Source: Rhizobium anhuiense
GTDB lineage: Bacteria; Pseudomonadota; Alphaproteobacteria; Rhizobiales; Rhizobiaceae
Assembly (NCBI RefSeq): GCF_003985145.1
Contig: NZ_ML133536.1
Location: 62,001-126,000, forward strand
Direction: 5' to 3'
Length of the DNA: 64,000 bases
This document shows positions 34,597 through 44,044 of this stretch, in pieces (positions within the stretch are counted from its first letter, which is position 1; every line of letters starts with the position of its first letter). Made by a program: the position numbers and the translations under genes. The notes under the pieces were generated by a model. The model searched no databases. It was not told the origin of the DNA and saw only the letters and a list, made by a program, of their open reading frames with translations.

Positions 34597-36528
34597 TCAT
34601 GCAGTTGGCGTATCGCCGATCATGTGAAACCTGTTCGTGCCGACGCATGCCTTCATGTCGCCGCGCCGGAACCAGATAGCTCGTCCGCATCGGAGCGGCG
34701 CGTTTCCTGCGGTGAACACGATCTGTTCGTCGGCACGCATGCGCAGGACTTCGTGGAGCTGGATGAGTGGTCTGGCAGCGAGCTGCTTCGAGCGCGTCCG
34801 CGATGATCCCCTCGCTTGGAAACTGCGGCTCACCTGGTCGATCTCGACCGTGGTCATGCCGCAACGTCGAGAAATGTAATCGGCGGTCTCGGGATCGTTG
34901 ATCGCGGCGAACGAAATCCAGCTGGCGCTCTCGAACCATTTGCTTGCAGCATCGCGGCCGCCATAGGTTTCGCGCATCTGGCCGATCGACTGGTAGATCA
35001 TCGTCAGCGTGATGCCGTATTTGCGTCCGGCGTCGCGCGCGGTCTCGATGATCCGCATGTAGCCGAGGCGGGCGACCTCATCGAGGAGAAACAGGGCGCG
35101 CCCCTTGATCTGTCCGTCGCGATTGTAAATCGCATTCAGAAACGAACCGATAATGACACGCGCAAGACCCGAATGGGTCTCCAATGTCTTGAGATCGATG
35201 TTGATGAAGACGTCCGTATTCCCGGCCGCGATGTCGCTGGTCGAGAACTTCTTCCCAGACACGAGAGCTGCGTAGTTTCGATAGGAAAGCCAGTGCGTTT
35301 CCTTGATCGCATTGGCGTAGACGCCGGAGAAGGTCTCCGGTGTCATGTTGACGAAGGCTGCGACGTTCTCCTTCACGAAATCCGAACCCGAATTGTCGTA
35401 GATGTCTTGCAGCCGCTTGCGCAATGTGGGCTCCGGCTCCGAGAGATTCATGCGCACCTGGCGAAGCGTCTGGTCCCGCTCGCCCGTGTGACCGGACAGG
35501 CAGACATCGGCGATCAGCGCTGTCAGCAGCTGCAGCGCAGATGCGCGAAAGAAGTCGTCACGGACACCGCGCGCGCCGCCGCTGTCGCTCATGATCCATG
35601 ATGCGACCGAGGCGATATCCTCTTCCTTGGTTCCGCCGAAACGTCCGACCCAGTCCAGGACGTTGAAGCCGATGTCCGGCTTCCTCGGATCGAGAACGAA
35701 TACGTCCCTGCCCGCTCCGCCGCGATGCGCGGAGACCATCGGTGCGACCTCGTTCGATGGATCGAGAACGATCAGCGTGCCGACCCATTTGAGCGCCGTT
35801 GGGATCGTCACCGACGTTGTCTTGAAACCGCCGGAACCGGCAAAGACGATCCCGTGCGACGAGCCGAACGAGCCATCGAAGCACAGCAACGGCGACTTGC
35901 CACCGGCGCCCCAGGTCTCGGCGCTGTCGGCGCGAAACGCTCGGGCGCCGACATTGTCTTTGTCGACCCGATAGCGCTCGCCGATGACAATGCCACCAGC
36001 ATCGGGAAACAACTTTGCCGCCTCTGTGAGCTTCATCCAATCTGCCTCGCCATGAAGCGCCCGCTTGCCCTGAATGCGCTTCGGCTCGGCGCTTGCGAAT
36101 GCCGCATTGCCGATGAGCGCGACGCGGAGTGCGAAGCAGGCACATAAGAGCGCCGCACTCGCTCCGATCGACGTTGCCGGATCAAGAAAGGCCAAGACCG
36201 TCTTGTCGGCTGGTACCGTCTTCATGAAAGCGGAAAGGCGTATTGTCTCGCGAAGTGCCGCGATCAGGATCATCTCGCTGCATCCCGCAACGACGCCCCA
36301 ACCTGCCTGCTTGATATTGATCGCGCCGGCGGTCGCGAACAGGAACAAGATTCCGACTGCGGCACTTGCGAGATAGGGAAGCGCGATCCCTGCCCGCCCC
36401 CATGCAAGGCGCGCGGCCTCGGTCTTTCCGAAGCCGGAAAGCCACTGTTCGATGCCGGTCATTCCGATGACGACCAGGATCATCAACGCCGCCGGCACGA
36501 CGACGAGCGCAATCCTATTGATCGTCAT
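34597..36528 (-). CDS. traG: Ti-type conjugative coupling protein TraG (VirD4-like)
   Basis: From the ATG at 36528 (MTINRIALVVVPAALMILVV) the protein has 643 residues. Several N-terminal membrane helices precede a cytoplasmic ATPase domain with Walker A GSGGFKTTS at about 229-237 and Walker B FLLDEVARLG at about 479-488. TraG is the coupling protein that hands the relaxosome to the Trb type IV channel. It is last in the minus-strand traC-traD-traG unit that diverges from traA across oriT, and its start overlaps the traD stop. Confidence 0.92.
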   Translation of the reverse strand: MTINRIALVVVPAALMILVVIGMTGIEQWLSGFGKTEAARLAWGRAGIALPYLASAAVGILFLFATAGAINIKQAGWGVVAGCSEMILIAALRETIRLSAFMKTVPADKTVLAFLDPATSIGASAALLCACFALRVALIGNAAFASAEPKRIQGKRALHGEADWMKLTEAAKLFPDAGGIVIGERYRVDKDNVGARAFRADSAETWGAGGKSPLLCFDGSFGSSHGIVFAGSGGFKTTSVTIPTALKWVGTLIVLDPSNEVAPMVSAHRGGAGRDVFVLDPRKPDIGFNVLDWVGRFGGTKEEDIASVASWIMSDSGGARGVRDDFFRASALQLLTALIADVCLSGHTGERDQTLRQVRMNLSEPEPTLRKRLQDIYDNSGSDFVKENVAAFVNMTPETFSGVYANAIKETHWLSYRNYAALVSGKKFSTSDIAAGNTDVFINIDLKTLETHSGLARVIIGSFLNAIYNRDGQIKGRALFLLDEVARLGYMRIIETARDAGRKYGITLTMIYQSIGQMRETYGGRDAASKWFESASWISFAAINDPETADYISRRCGMTTVEIDQVSRSFQARGSSRTRSKQLAARPLIQLHEVLRMRADEQIVFTAGNAPLRCGRAIWFRRGDMKACVGTNRFHMIGDTPTA

Positions 36529-36730
36529 TGCCGAACGCCTCCACGCCGAGTGCGGTGAGCCTGGAGCGCTCGCCATCGTCACCCTTGAGGCGGCGCGCTG
36601 CATCGATCAGCGCGCCCAGCAACAGCGCTCGCTTCTCGTAGCGCAGACCGGCCTTGACGATCAGGCCGCCGAGCTCGATCTTCTCCCGCGTATCCTTCTT
36701 GCGGGCGTCGGATCTCATCGTTCTCGCCAT
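36515..36730 (-). CDS. traD: Conjugal transfer protein TraD (Ti type)
   Basis: A 71-residue relaxosome accessory protein, the usual length for Ti TraD, from the ATG at 36730; a GTG at 36748 would add six residues. The sequence MARTMRSDARKKDTREKIEL and LGGLIVKAGLRYEKRALLLG is characteristic. It overlaps traC at its start and traG at its end, so the three genes are translationally coupled. Confidence 0.88.
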   Translation of the reverse strand: MARTMRSDARKKDTREKIELGGLIVKAGLRYEKRALLLGALIDAARRLKGDDGERSRLTALGVEAFGNDDQ

Positions 36731-36734
36731 ACGT

Positions 36735-37031
36735 TCAAGCCTCGCCACCGCTGCCCGCAGCCGCGCCAGACGCGTGCGCCGTATTCGACGTTGGACCGCG
36801 GCTATCGCCTGCCCCCTTTTTCCCTCCGGTCGTACCCCCCTGCCCTCCGCGAACTCGCCTGCTCAGTTGGTCAAACGCTGCCTGAAGCTCCGCCTCGTCG
36901 ATCTCGATGTCGCCAAGGCCTGCCTTGAGCGCGATCCGGCCAATGCGTTCCGCTTCCCGTGTCTCGGCGAGCTTGAGCTGGTCCTGCAGTTTGGCAATTT
37001 CGTCGCGGATTTTCGCGGATGGCTTCTTCAT
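36735..37031 (-). CDS. traC: Conjugal transfer protein TraC (Ti type)
   Basis: This 98-residue oriT-proximal accessory protein is charged and helical at its N-terminus (MKKPSAKIRDEIAKLQDQLK), with EAERIGRIALKAGLGDIEID typical of Ti TraC, and a glycine/alanine-rich tail. It probably helps TraA bind and melt oriT. It is the first gene left of oriT. The promoter region shared with traA has a candidate tra box. Confidence 0.88.
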   Translation of the reverse strand: MKKPSAKIRDEIAKLQDQLKLAETREAERIGRIALKAGLGDIEIDEAELQAAFDQLSRRVRGGQGGTTGGKKGAGDSRGPTSNTAHASGAAAGSGGEA

Positions 37032-37102
37032 TCCGATTGTCTCCCTGGCTGAGAAAGCTTGTCTTTCGAAGCCAGTTTCCAGAACTTAAGTAGCGAACGC
37101 AC

Positions 37103-37120
37103 TACTGTGAATCCTACAAT
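37103..37120. promoter_or_regulatory. Candidate tra box in the traC-traA divergent promoter
   Basis: TACTGTGAATCCTACAAT. The same 18 bases occur in reverse orientation at 57117-57134 upstream of repA, and the half ATCCTACAA also makes the palindrome upstream of traI. These are the three promoters TraR controls on Ti plasmids, so it is a likely TraR site with a non-canonical sequence. Confidence 0.6.
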
Positions 37121-37173
37121 CGCCAACGACGATCCTTTGGTGGATCATCCCGGCCGTTCCGAAGGAGCGGCTT

Positions 37174-37207
37174 CCAAGGGCGCAATTATACGTCGCTGCC
37201 GCGACGT
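37174..37207. other. oriT: oriT core and nick region
   Basis: CCAAGGGCGCAATTATACG, then the perfect inverted repeat ACGTCGC-TGCC-GCGACGT at 37190-37207. This wording matches the Ti/RSF1010-type oriT core, and the position between traC and traA is the standard one. TraA should cleave near the GGCGCAATTATACG segment. Confidence 0.85.
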
Positions 37208-37285
37208 GTTGCTGAGAGAGCCTGGTGGGCCCGCCGCTCCCGACGAACCCTTCGATTTCGTTCGCAACCGGGAAAGAACTCCGCC

Positions 37286-40200
37286 GTGGCCGTCCCTCAC
37301 TTCTCCGTCAGCGTCGTCGCCCGTGGCTCCGGCCGCAGCGCCGTGCTGTCGGCGGCCTACCGGCACTGCGCCAAGATGGAGTTCGAGCGGGAAGCCCGGA
37401 CGATCGACTACACGCGAAAGCAGGGGCTCCTGCATGAGGAGTTCGTGATCCCTGCCGACGCGCCGGAATGGGTGCGCAGCATGATTGCCGATCGCTCGGT
37501 CGCCGGCGCATCCGAGGGCTTCTGGAACAAGGTGGAGGGCTTCGAAAAGCGGTCCGACGCGCAGCTTGCCAAGGACGTTACCATAGCCCTGCCAATAGAG
37601 CTGACGGCCGCGCAGAACATTGTGCTCGTCCGGGATTTCGTGGAGCGGCACATCACGTCGAAGGGAATGGTCGCCGACTGGGTCTATCACGACGCCCCAG
37701 GCAATCCGCATGTGCATCTGATGACGACATTGCGGCCGCTCACCGAAGACGGGTTCGGCTCGAAGAAAGTCGCGGTTCTCGCCCCGGACGGCAAGCCGCT
37801 CCGCAATGACGCCGGCAAGATCATCTATCAGCTATGGGCCGGCAGCACTGAGGATTTCAATGCGTTTCGCGACGGTTGGTTTGCCTGCCAGAACAAACAT
37901 CTGGCGCTTGCCGGCCTCGATATCCGCATCGATGGCAGTTCCTTCGAAAAGCGGGGTATCGACCTCGAGCCAACCATTCACCTCGGCGTCGGCGCCAAAG
38001 CCATCGAGCGCAAGGCCGAGCAATCCCACCACAAGTCGGAGACCTCGACTCCCAAACTCGAACGCATCGAGCTTCAGGAGGAGCGCCGCGGCGAGAACGC
38101 CCGCCGCATCCAGCGCCGTCCGGAGATTGTGCTCGACCTGATCACGCGGGAGAGGAGCGTCTTCGACGAACGCGATGTTGCCAAGGTGTTGTATCGCTAT
38201 GTCGACGAGGTCGCTTTGTTCCAAAGTCTGATGATCCGCATTCTGCAAAGTCCGGAAGCGCTCCGGCTCGAACGCGAGCGGATCAACTTTGCAACAGGTA
38301 TTCGGACACCCGCGAAGTACACCACGCGCGAGATGATCCGGCTTGAAGCCGAGATGGCCGATCGCGCGACCTGGCTCTCCGGTCGCGCCTCCCATGGTGT
38401 CCGTGAGGCGGTGCTGCAGGCAACCTTTGCGCGCCATTCCAGTCTGTCGGATGAGCAGCGAACGGCAATCGAGCATCTCGCCGGGGCCACGCGGATTGCC
38501 GCTGTCATCGGCCGCGCCGGCGCCGGCAAGACGACGATGATGAAGGCTGCGCGCGAGGCGTGGGAAACGGCCGGCTATCGTGTGGTCGGCGGAGCGTTGG
38601 CTGGCAAAGCGGCCGAAGGTTTGGAGAAGGAAGCTGGCATCGTTTCCCGCACTCTGTCGTCGTGGGAGCTTCGCTGGAACCAGGGCCGCAACCAGCTCGA
38701 TGATAAGACCGTCTTCGTCCTCGACGAGGCCGGCATGGTTTCGTCACGGCAGATGGCGCTGTTGGTCGAAGCAGTCACCAAGGCCGGCGCCAAACTCGTC
38801 CTTGTCGGCGATCCGGAACAGCTTCAACCGATCGAAGCGGGTGCGGCCTTTCGGGCGATTGCGGCTCGCATCGGCTATGCCGAACTCGAGACGATCTATC
38901 GTCAGCGCCAGCAATGGATGCGCGACGCCTCGCTCGATCTCGCGCGTGGCAATATCCGCAAGGCTGTCGATGCCTACACCGCCCATGGTCGAATGATTGG
39001 TTTGAGACTGAAGGACGAGGCGGTCGAAAGCCTGATCGCAGCGTGGGACCGCGACTACGACCCTTCGAAGACCAGCCTGATCCTCGCACACCTTCGCCGC
39101 GACGCCCGAAAGCTCAACGATATGGCCCGCGCCAAGCTGGTCGAGCGTGGCGTCGTCGCAGACGGATTTGCGTTCAAGACAGAGGACGGAACCCGCATGT
39201 TCGCGGCCGGCGACCAGATCGTGTTCCTCAAGAACGAGGGCAGCCTTGGCGTCAAGAACGGCATGCTCGCAAAGGTGGTTGAGGCCGCACCCGGCCGGAT
39301 CGTCGCTGAGATCGGCGAAAGGGAACATCGGCGCCAGGTCACGATCGAGCAGCGCTTCTACAACAATCTCGGTCACGGCTATGCCACGACCATCCACAAG
39401 AGCCAGGGCGCGACCGTCGACCGGGTGAAGGTGCTTGCTTCCCTTTCATTGGACCGGCATCTCACCTATGTGGCCATGACGCGCCATCGTGAGGATCTCG
39501 CGATCTACTACGGCAGTCGTTCCTTTGCGAAATCCGGCGGGCTCATCCCGATCCTGTCGCGCCGAAACGCCAAGGAGACGACCCTCGATTACGAGAAGGC
39601 GTCGTTCTATCGCCAGGCGCTGCGCTTCGCGGAAGCCCGCGGCCTTCATCTTGTCAACGTCGCCCGCACGATCGCACACGATCGCCTCCAATGGGCCGTC
39701 CGGCAGAAACAGAAGCTCGACAATCTCGGCGCCCGTCTTGCCGCCATCGGCGCGGCACTCGGACTGGTCCACGGCAGCCACAAACACTCCATCCCGGACA
39801 CAATCAAGGAGGCCAAGCCCATGGTGTCAGGTATCGCCACCTTCCCGAAATCGCTCGACCAGGCTGTCGAAGACAAGCTCGCCGGCGATCCCGGGCTCAA
39901 GAAGCAATGGGAGGACGTCTCGACCCGCTTCCAGCTCGTCTACGCGAAGCCGGAAGTGGCCTTCAAGGCCATCAATGTCGATACCATGTTGAAGGACCAG
40001 TCGGTCGAGCAGTCGACCCTGGCAAGGATTACCGGCGAGCCAGAGAGCTTTGGCGCGCTGAAGGGCAAAACCGGTCTTCTCGCCAGCCGTGCCGACAAGC
40101 AGGACCGGGAAAAAGCCATCGCCAATGTGCCGGCGCTTGCCCGAAATCTTGAACGCTACCTTCGTGAGCGGGCCGAGGCCGAATTCAAACATGAGACGGA

Positions 40201-40612
40201 GGAGCGCGCGGTCCGACTCAAGGTTTCAGTCGATATCCCGGCGCTCTCCCCATCTGCCAAGCAAACGCTCGAACGCGTGCGAGATGCCATCGATCGCAAC
40301 GATCTCCCGGCTGGCCTCGAATATGCGCTGGCGGACAGAAACGTGAAGGCAGAACTCGAAGGTTTTGCCAAGGCTGTGTCGGAGCGTTTCGGGGAACGGA
40401 CCTTCCTGCCTTTGGCTGCCAAAGACACTGATGGCAAGACTTTCGAGACCGTCACAGCAGGAATGACGGTCGTCCAGAAGGCTGAGGTCCAGTCCGCGTG
40501 GAAATCTATGCGGACGGTCCAGCAGCTTGGCGCTCATGAACGCACGACCGAAGCGCTCAAGCAGGCAGAGACGCTGCGGCAAACCAAGAGTCAAGGGCTC
40601 TCGCTGAAATGA
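37286..40612 (+). CDS. traA: Ti-type conjugative relaxase-helicase TraA (MOBQ)
   Basis: This 1,108-residue enzyme nicks oriT and unwinds the plasmid. The start is a GTG at 37286 (MAVPHFSVSVV). The relaxase domain has the candidate catalytic tyrosine Y25 (AAYRHCAK) and a histidine triad in HDAPGNPHVHLMTT (H135, H142, H144). A RecD-like helicase follows: Walker A GRAGAGKTT (409-417), Walker B VFVLDEAG (476-483), and late motif YVAMTRHRED. The C-terminal 250 residues are helical. It leads the traA-F-B-H operon to the right of oriT. Confidence 0.95.
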   Translation: MAVPHFSVSVVARGSGRSAVLSAAYRHCAKMEFEREARTIDYTRKQGLLHEEFVIPADAPEWVRSMIADRSVAGASEGFWNKVEGFEKRSDAQLAKDVTIALPIELTAAQNIVLVRDFVERHITSKGMVADWVYHDAPGNPHVHLMTTLRPLTEDGFGSKKVAVLAPDGKPLRNDAGKIIYQLWAGSTEDFNAFRDGWFACQNKHLALAGLDIRIDGSSFEKRGIDLEPTIHLGVGAKAIERKAEQSHHKSETSTPKLERIELQEERRGENARRIQRRPEIVLDLITRERSVFDERDVAKVLYRYVDEVALFQSLMIRILQSPEALRLERERINFATGIRTPAKYTTREMIRLEAEMADRATWLSGRASHGVREAVLQATFARHSSLSDEQRTAIEHLAGATRIAAVIGRAGAGKTTMMKAAREAWETAGYRVVGGALAGKAAEGLEKEAGIVSRTLSSWELRWNQGRNQLDDKTVFVLDEAGMVSSRQMALLVEAVTKAGAKLVLVGDPEQLQPIEAGAAFRAIAARIGYAELETIYRQRQQWMRDASLDLARGNIRKAVDAYTAHGRMIGLRLKDEAVESLIAAWDRDYDPSKTSLILAHLRRDARKLNDMARAKLVERGVVADGFAFKTEDGTRMFAAGDQIVFLKNEGSLGVKNGMLAKVVEAAPGRIVAEIGEREHRRQVTIEQRFYNNLGHGYATTIHKSQGATVDRVKVLASLSLDRHLTYVAMTRHREDLAIYYGSRSFAKSGGLIPILSRRNAKETTLDYEKASFYRQALRFAEARGLHLVNVARTIAHDRLQWAVRQKQKLDNLGARLAAIGAALGLVHGSHKHSIPDTIKEAKPMVSGIATFPKSLDQAVEDKLAGDPGLKKQWEDVSTRFQLVYAKPEVAFKAINVDTMLKDQSVEQSTLARITGEPESFGALKGKTGLLASRADKQDREKAIANVPALARNLERYLRERAEAEFKHETEERAVRLKVSVDIPALSPSAKQTLERVRDAIDRNDLPAGLEYALADRNVKAELEGFAKAVSERFGERTFLPLAAKDTDGKTFETVTAGMTVVQKAEVQSAWKSMRTVQQLGAHERTTEALKQAETLRQTKSQGLSLK

Positions 40613-41172
40613 CCCGGGCAGCAACCACCCGGTCGATGACCACGCAACAACGACGTGCCACTGCGGTTCTGTCGATAGCGGCCGCGGCCACCATTCTGCT
40701 GGTGGTGACTGCCGTCGCCGGCGGCTACCGCATCAATCTGACGCCGAGCGAGCCACTGGGCCTATGGCGCATTATCCCGCTTCATCGACCGGTGGCAGTC
40801 GACGACCTCCTGTTCATCTGCCCGCTGGAAACGGCGGCGATGCGGGCAGCCAGGGCACGAGGCTATTTCCGTTCTGGTTCCTGCCCGGGCGACGTCGCAC
40901 CGTTGATCAAGACAGTGATCGCCGTTGTAGGACAGCGTGTCGAAATCGGCGTCAACGTGAGAGTGGATGGGCGGGTGGTTTCCTCATCCAGTCTCGCACT
41001 ACGTGATGGAAAAGGCCGGCCGTTGACGCCGTTTCCGAGCGGCATCATACCGCCAGGATATGTCTTCCTGCATTCCGCCTTCCCCGGCTCCTATGACTCC
41101 CGATATTTTGGCCCGGTGCCGATCTCCGGCATTCTCGGGCTGGCGCAGGAGGTGTTCACCTATGTGCCGTGA
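40609..41172 (+). CDS. traF: Conjugative transfer signal peptidase TraF
   Basis: A 187-residue S26-type peptidase that matures the pilin TrbC. One N-terminal membrane helix (about residues 18-39) is followed by the catalytic serine in TPSEPLGLWR (S47) and the catalytic lysine in APLIKTVIAVVG (K101). It overlaps traA by ATGA and traB by 11 bases. It is essential for pilus formation in related systems. Confidence 0.9.
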   Translation: MTRAATTRSMTTQQRRATAVLSIAAAATILLVVTAVAGGYRINLTPSEPLGLWRIIPLHRPVAVDDLLFICPLETAAMRAARARGYFRSGSCPGDVAPLIKTVIAVVGQRVEIGVNVRVDGRVVSSSSLALRDGKGRPLTPFPSGIIPPGYVFLHSAFPGSYDSRYFGPVPISGILGLAQEVFTYVP

Positions 41173-42325
41173 TTACCTTCAGCCGGCGCTGCTGATATTC
41201 GCTTCGATCGCGATCGGCGTGGTGGGCTGGAGCGGCCATGTGTTGCTCCTACCCGTCGCGCTCGGGTTTCCGGTTCTTTGGTCGATCTCGCAAACGAGAT
41301 CGGTCGCGGCACTTGTCTCCAGCGGATACTTCCTGGCCGCGTCCCGGGGTCTGCCACAAGGCGTTGCCGCCTTTTATTCGTCGGATATCTGGCCAGGCCT
41401 CCTGCTCTGGCTGGGTGCGTCTATGAGTTTCGTTGCCGTGCATACGCTCGTCTGGACGATGAACGGACGCGCGCGTCCATTTCGCTACCTCCTTGCGGCA
41501 GCCGTCATGGCCGTTCCGCCGTTCGGCATCACGGGCTGGGCGCATCCTGTCACCGCCGCGGGTGTTCTGTTTCCGGGATGGGGATGGTGGGGACTTGGCG
41601 TCATGACAGCCGGCCTTGCGGGTCTCGTAACCCGCATTTGGCCAGCTGTCGCCATCGCCTTCGCAGGCCCTTGGCTGTGGTCCGCCGCAATCTGGACCGA
41701 CCCGAAACTACCGGAAGGCTGGCGCGGCGTCGATCTTGATATGGGGGCTTCGCTCGGTCGGGAGCCCGGGCTTCAACGCCAGCGTGACATGATCGCAACG
41801 GTGCGTGGCGCGGCCAGCGATGGGGCCCGTTTTGTGGTGCTGCCGGAAACTGCGCTCGGTTTCTGGACACCGACCGTGGCGCGGCTTTGGACGAACGCCT
41901 TCAGGGATGATGATGGGACGGTGATCGCCGGTGCGGCGATGGTCGATGCTGGGGGCTACGACAATGTTCTGGTCGCGGTCGACGGGAGGGGCGGCCACAT
42001 CCTCTATCGCGAACGTATGCCGGTTCCCGGTTCGATGTGGCAGCCGTGGCGATCCTGGTTTGGGGAGAGTGGTGGTGCTCGGGCGGATTTCTTCGCGAAC
42101 CCGGTCGTCTCCATCGGCGCCAGCCGCGCGGCACCGCTGATCTGCTACGAGCAATTGATTGTTTGGCCGGTGCTTCAGTCGATGCTGCACGATCCGGACC
42201 TCATTGTTGCTGTCGGAAACGGGTGGTGGACCGAAGGGACATCAATCGTTGCTATCCAGCGAACTGCCACTACAGCGTGGTCAAAGCTCTTCGCAAAGCC
42301 GATTGTTATTGCCTTCAACACCTGA
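41162..42325 (+). CDS. traB: Conjugal transfer protein TraB (nitrilase-like)
   Basis: The ATG at 41162, with GGAGG ten bases before it, gives 387 residues. About five membrane helices occupy the first 180 residues, followed by a nitrilase/N-acyltransferase-like domain. The glutamate in VVLPETALGF and cysteine in APLICYEQL are visible. The position of the usual lysine reads YRERMPVPGS with no lysine, so catalysis may differ. Ti TraB improves transfer efficiency and may modify the envelope. Confidence 0.88.
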   Translation: MCRDYLQPALLIFASIAIGVVGWSGHVLLLPVALGFPVLWSISQTRSVAALVSSGYFLAASRGLPQGVAAFYSSDIWPGLLLWLGASMSFVAVHTLVWTMNGRARPFRYLLAAAVMAVPPFGITGWAHPVTAAGVLFPGWGWWGLGVMTAGLAGLVTRIWPAVAIAFAGPWLWSAAIWTDPKLPEGWRGVDLDMGASLGREPGLQRQRDMIATVRGAASDGARFVVLPETALGFWTPTVARLWTNAFRDDDGTVIAGAAMVDAGGYDNVLVAVDGRGGHILYRERMPVPGSMWQPWRSWFGESGGARADFFANPVVSIGASRAAPLICYEQLIVWPVLQSMLHDPDLIVAVGNGWWTEGTSIVAIQRTATTAWSKLFAKPIVIAFNT

Positions 42326-42341
42326 GTGCTCAGGAGACACC

Positions 42342-42947
42342 ATGATCGACGCAGCCCTGATAAATGAATGCGCAGACCCTTCTCTCAAGCCGACGATCGT
42401 CGAGCAGTTCGTGATGGCGGCGGGCTCGGCTGATACCTTCGCCGTCACCGTCAAATCAGGCGACCGATTGATCCTCGTTCCGAAAGCGGCATCGGCCGAG
42501 GAGGCGATTGCGATCGCGCGCCAATATGCTGGTCAAGCGGTCGTCCGCGTAGGGCTCACCCAGTTCCCCGCTGGCGTGGGAGTCAAGGAACCGGCGGATC
42601 TGAAGCCCGATCTCGTCGATCCTTGCCAGAACCTCCGGAAAGGCACTGCGATGTTCGCCAAGGTATTGAGGATCGTTGCAAAATGGTATGGCAACCCCAC
42701 GAGCAAAGACGTCTTCCCGAAAATCTTCGAGGACGCGGTCTACGCATGGAAGACCGGCGAGTTCGGGGGTGTCGGCGTGTTTCAGGCGGAGGATCCTGGC
42801 ATACCCATCGAAGCGCCGCAGCAAAGCGATAAGGAAGTGGATGGCGAGGAAGCGACGCCGAAAGACTTACAACCAGAGACGATGCAGGATGTTAGGCATG
42901 CGGGGATACGGATCGATCTTTCCCGCATTGGTCAACAACAGCGTTGA
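42342..42947 (+). CDS. traH: Conjugal transfer protein TraH
   Basis: This 201-residue soluble protein follows traB by 16 bases, completing traA-F-B-H. Typical stretches are MIDAALINECADPSLKPTIV and QFPAGVGVKEPADLKPDLVD, with NLRKGTAMFAKVLRIVAKWY. The C-terminus is polar and probably flexible. Ti TraH has no settled biochemical role and is not strictly required for transfer in all plasmids. Confidence 0.85.
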   Translation: MIDAALINECADPSLKPTIVEQFVMAAGSADTFAVTVKSGDRLILVPKAASAEEAIAIARQYAGQAVVRVGLTQFPAGVGVKEPADLKPDLVDPCQNLRKGTAMFAKVLRIVAKWYGNPTSKDVFPKIFEDAVYAWKTGEFGGVGVFQAEDPGIPIEAPQQSDKEVDGEEATPKDLQPETMQDVRHAGIRIDLSRIGQQQR

Positions 42948-43174
42948 GTTCACCTCGCATTGGCGAGGCATGTTCCGGCCAAGCCAAAGTTTAGGCGACT
43001 CCAAAGCATGAAATTAATGCCCTTCCAGATGCCTCGTCCGCGGTTGTAATGGCGGCGAGCCAGTAAAACCCGCCGTACTGACGGGTTCCAGCTATGAAGT
43101 TGCCCGACAAAAACCCGACAGGATCTGAATTCTGCTCGCTGAGCCATGAACTCGCGTGGTTGCGACCAAACCGC

Positions 43175-44044
43175 TCATTCGTCCAGCCTCGCAGCCGCAA
43201 CCGCGTGCGGCATCAGGAATGTGGCAATCTGCGCGATGACGTCGATCAGATCGCCAGGATTGTGTGCAACGCCTTCAATGAAAGCACGCCATTGTCGCTG
43301 CTTTTGCTGGTCCTTGGCAAAGGCGTCCGTTAGGGCGTCCGGCAGGTCAATGGGGATCGGTGTCTCGCGGCGATCAAAGGTAGCGGCTATTGCGCGCGCC
43401 AGCCGATCATCGCTGAAGTCGAAAGACCTGCTGAGGATCCAGATGTCGTAGAAATCCTTCATGCGGCTGTTTACTCGCCCCAGCATCACCATTGCCTGGA
43501 ACTTCTCGGCAATGACCGTTTCTCGCGCATAGGCCCGAAGCCGCGGCATCGGAAAATCGAGCATGGAAGGATAATCCAAAACCTCCACCCCAGGCTCAAG
43601 CGCATCGCCAAAACCGATGTCGATGGTCAGGTTGATCCGGGCTCCGCTGATCGAAGTGATCACCCGCAGCCTGAGCCCACCATAATCCAGTGCCTCGCGA
43701 ATACGATCCACATGCAGCGTATCAGCGTCGAACGTAACGCCATCGTCGGCCTCTTGCGCCAGAATTTCCCGAAATGTCTCAAGCATCGGGTCCGGACTCG
43801 GATCACCGAAACCCAAAAGATCCAGGTCGCGCGTGCCTCGGTGCGGATTGTCGAACCAACTCATCATCAACATCGCCCCTTTTAGAACAAAGCGATCGGC
43901 GTGGGGCGACTGGCTAAGCCGGAACAATAACCGTTCAAGGGCGAAACGCGTCAGGACGAGATCGAAGCTTTGCCCGCTTGCCTTGGCGAGTTGCAACAGG
44001 CGGGCGCGCACCGAGGCGCCGACGTTTCTGATTTCTTTAGCCAT
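43175..44044 (-). CDS. abiEii: AbiEii/AbiGii-type nucleotidyltransferase toxin
   Basis: This 289-residue toxin has the nucleotidyltransferase motif GTRDLDLLGFGD at about residues 70-81, with the preceding FVLKGAMLMM. AbiEii toxins transfer nucleotides to tRNA or other targets and cause reversible growth arrest, stabilising plasmids or aborting phage infection. It overlaps the antitoxin gene by eight bases and is co-transcribed with it. Its place between traH and traM is that of an inserted stability module. Confidence 0.85.
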   Translation of the reverse strand: MAKEIRNVGASVRARLLQLAKASGQSFDLVLTRFALERLLFRLSQSPHADRFVLKGAMLMMSWFDNPHRGTRDLDLLGFGDPSPDPMLETFREILAQEADDGVTFDADTLHVDRIREALDYGGLRLRVITSISGARINLTIDIGFGDALEPGVEVLDYPSMLDFPMPRLRAYARETVIAEKFQAMVMLGRVNSRMKDFYDIWILSRSFDFSDDRLARAIAATFDRRETPIPIDLPDALTDAFAKDQQKQRQWRAFIEGVAHNPGDLIDVIAQIATFLMPHAVAAARLDE

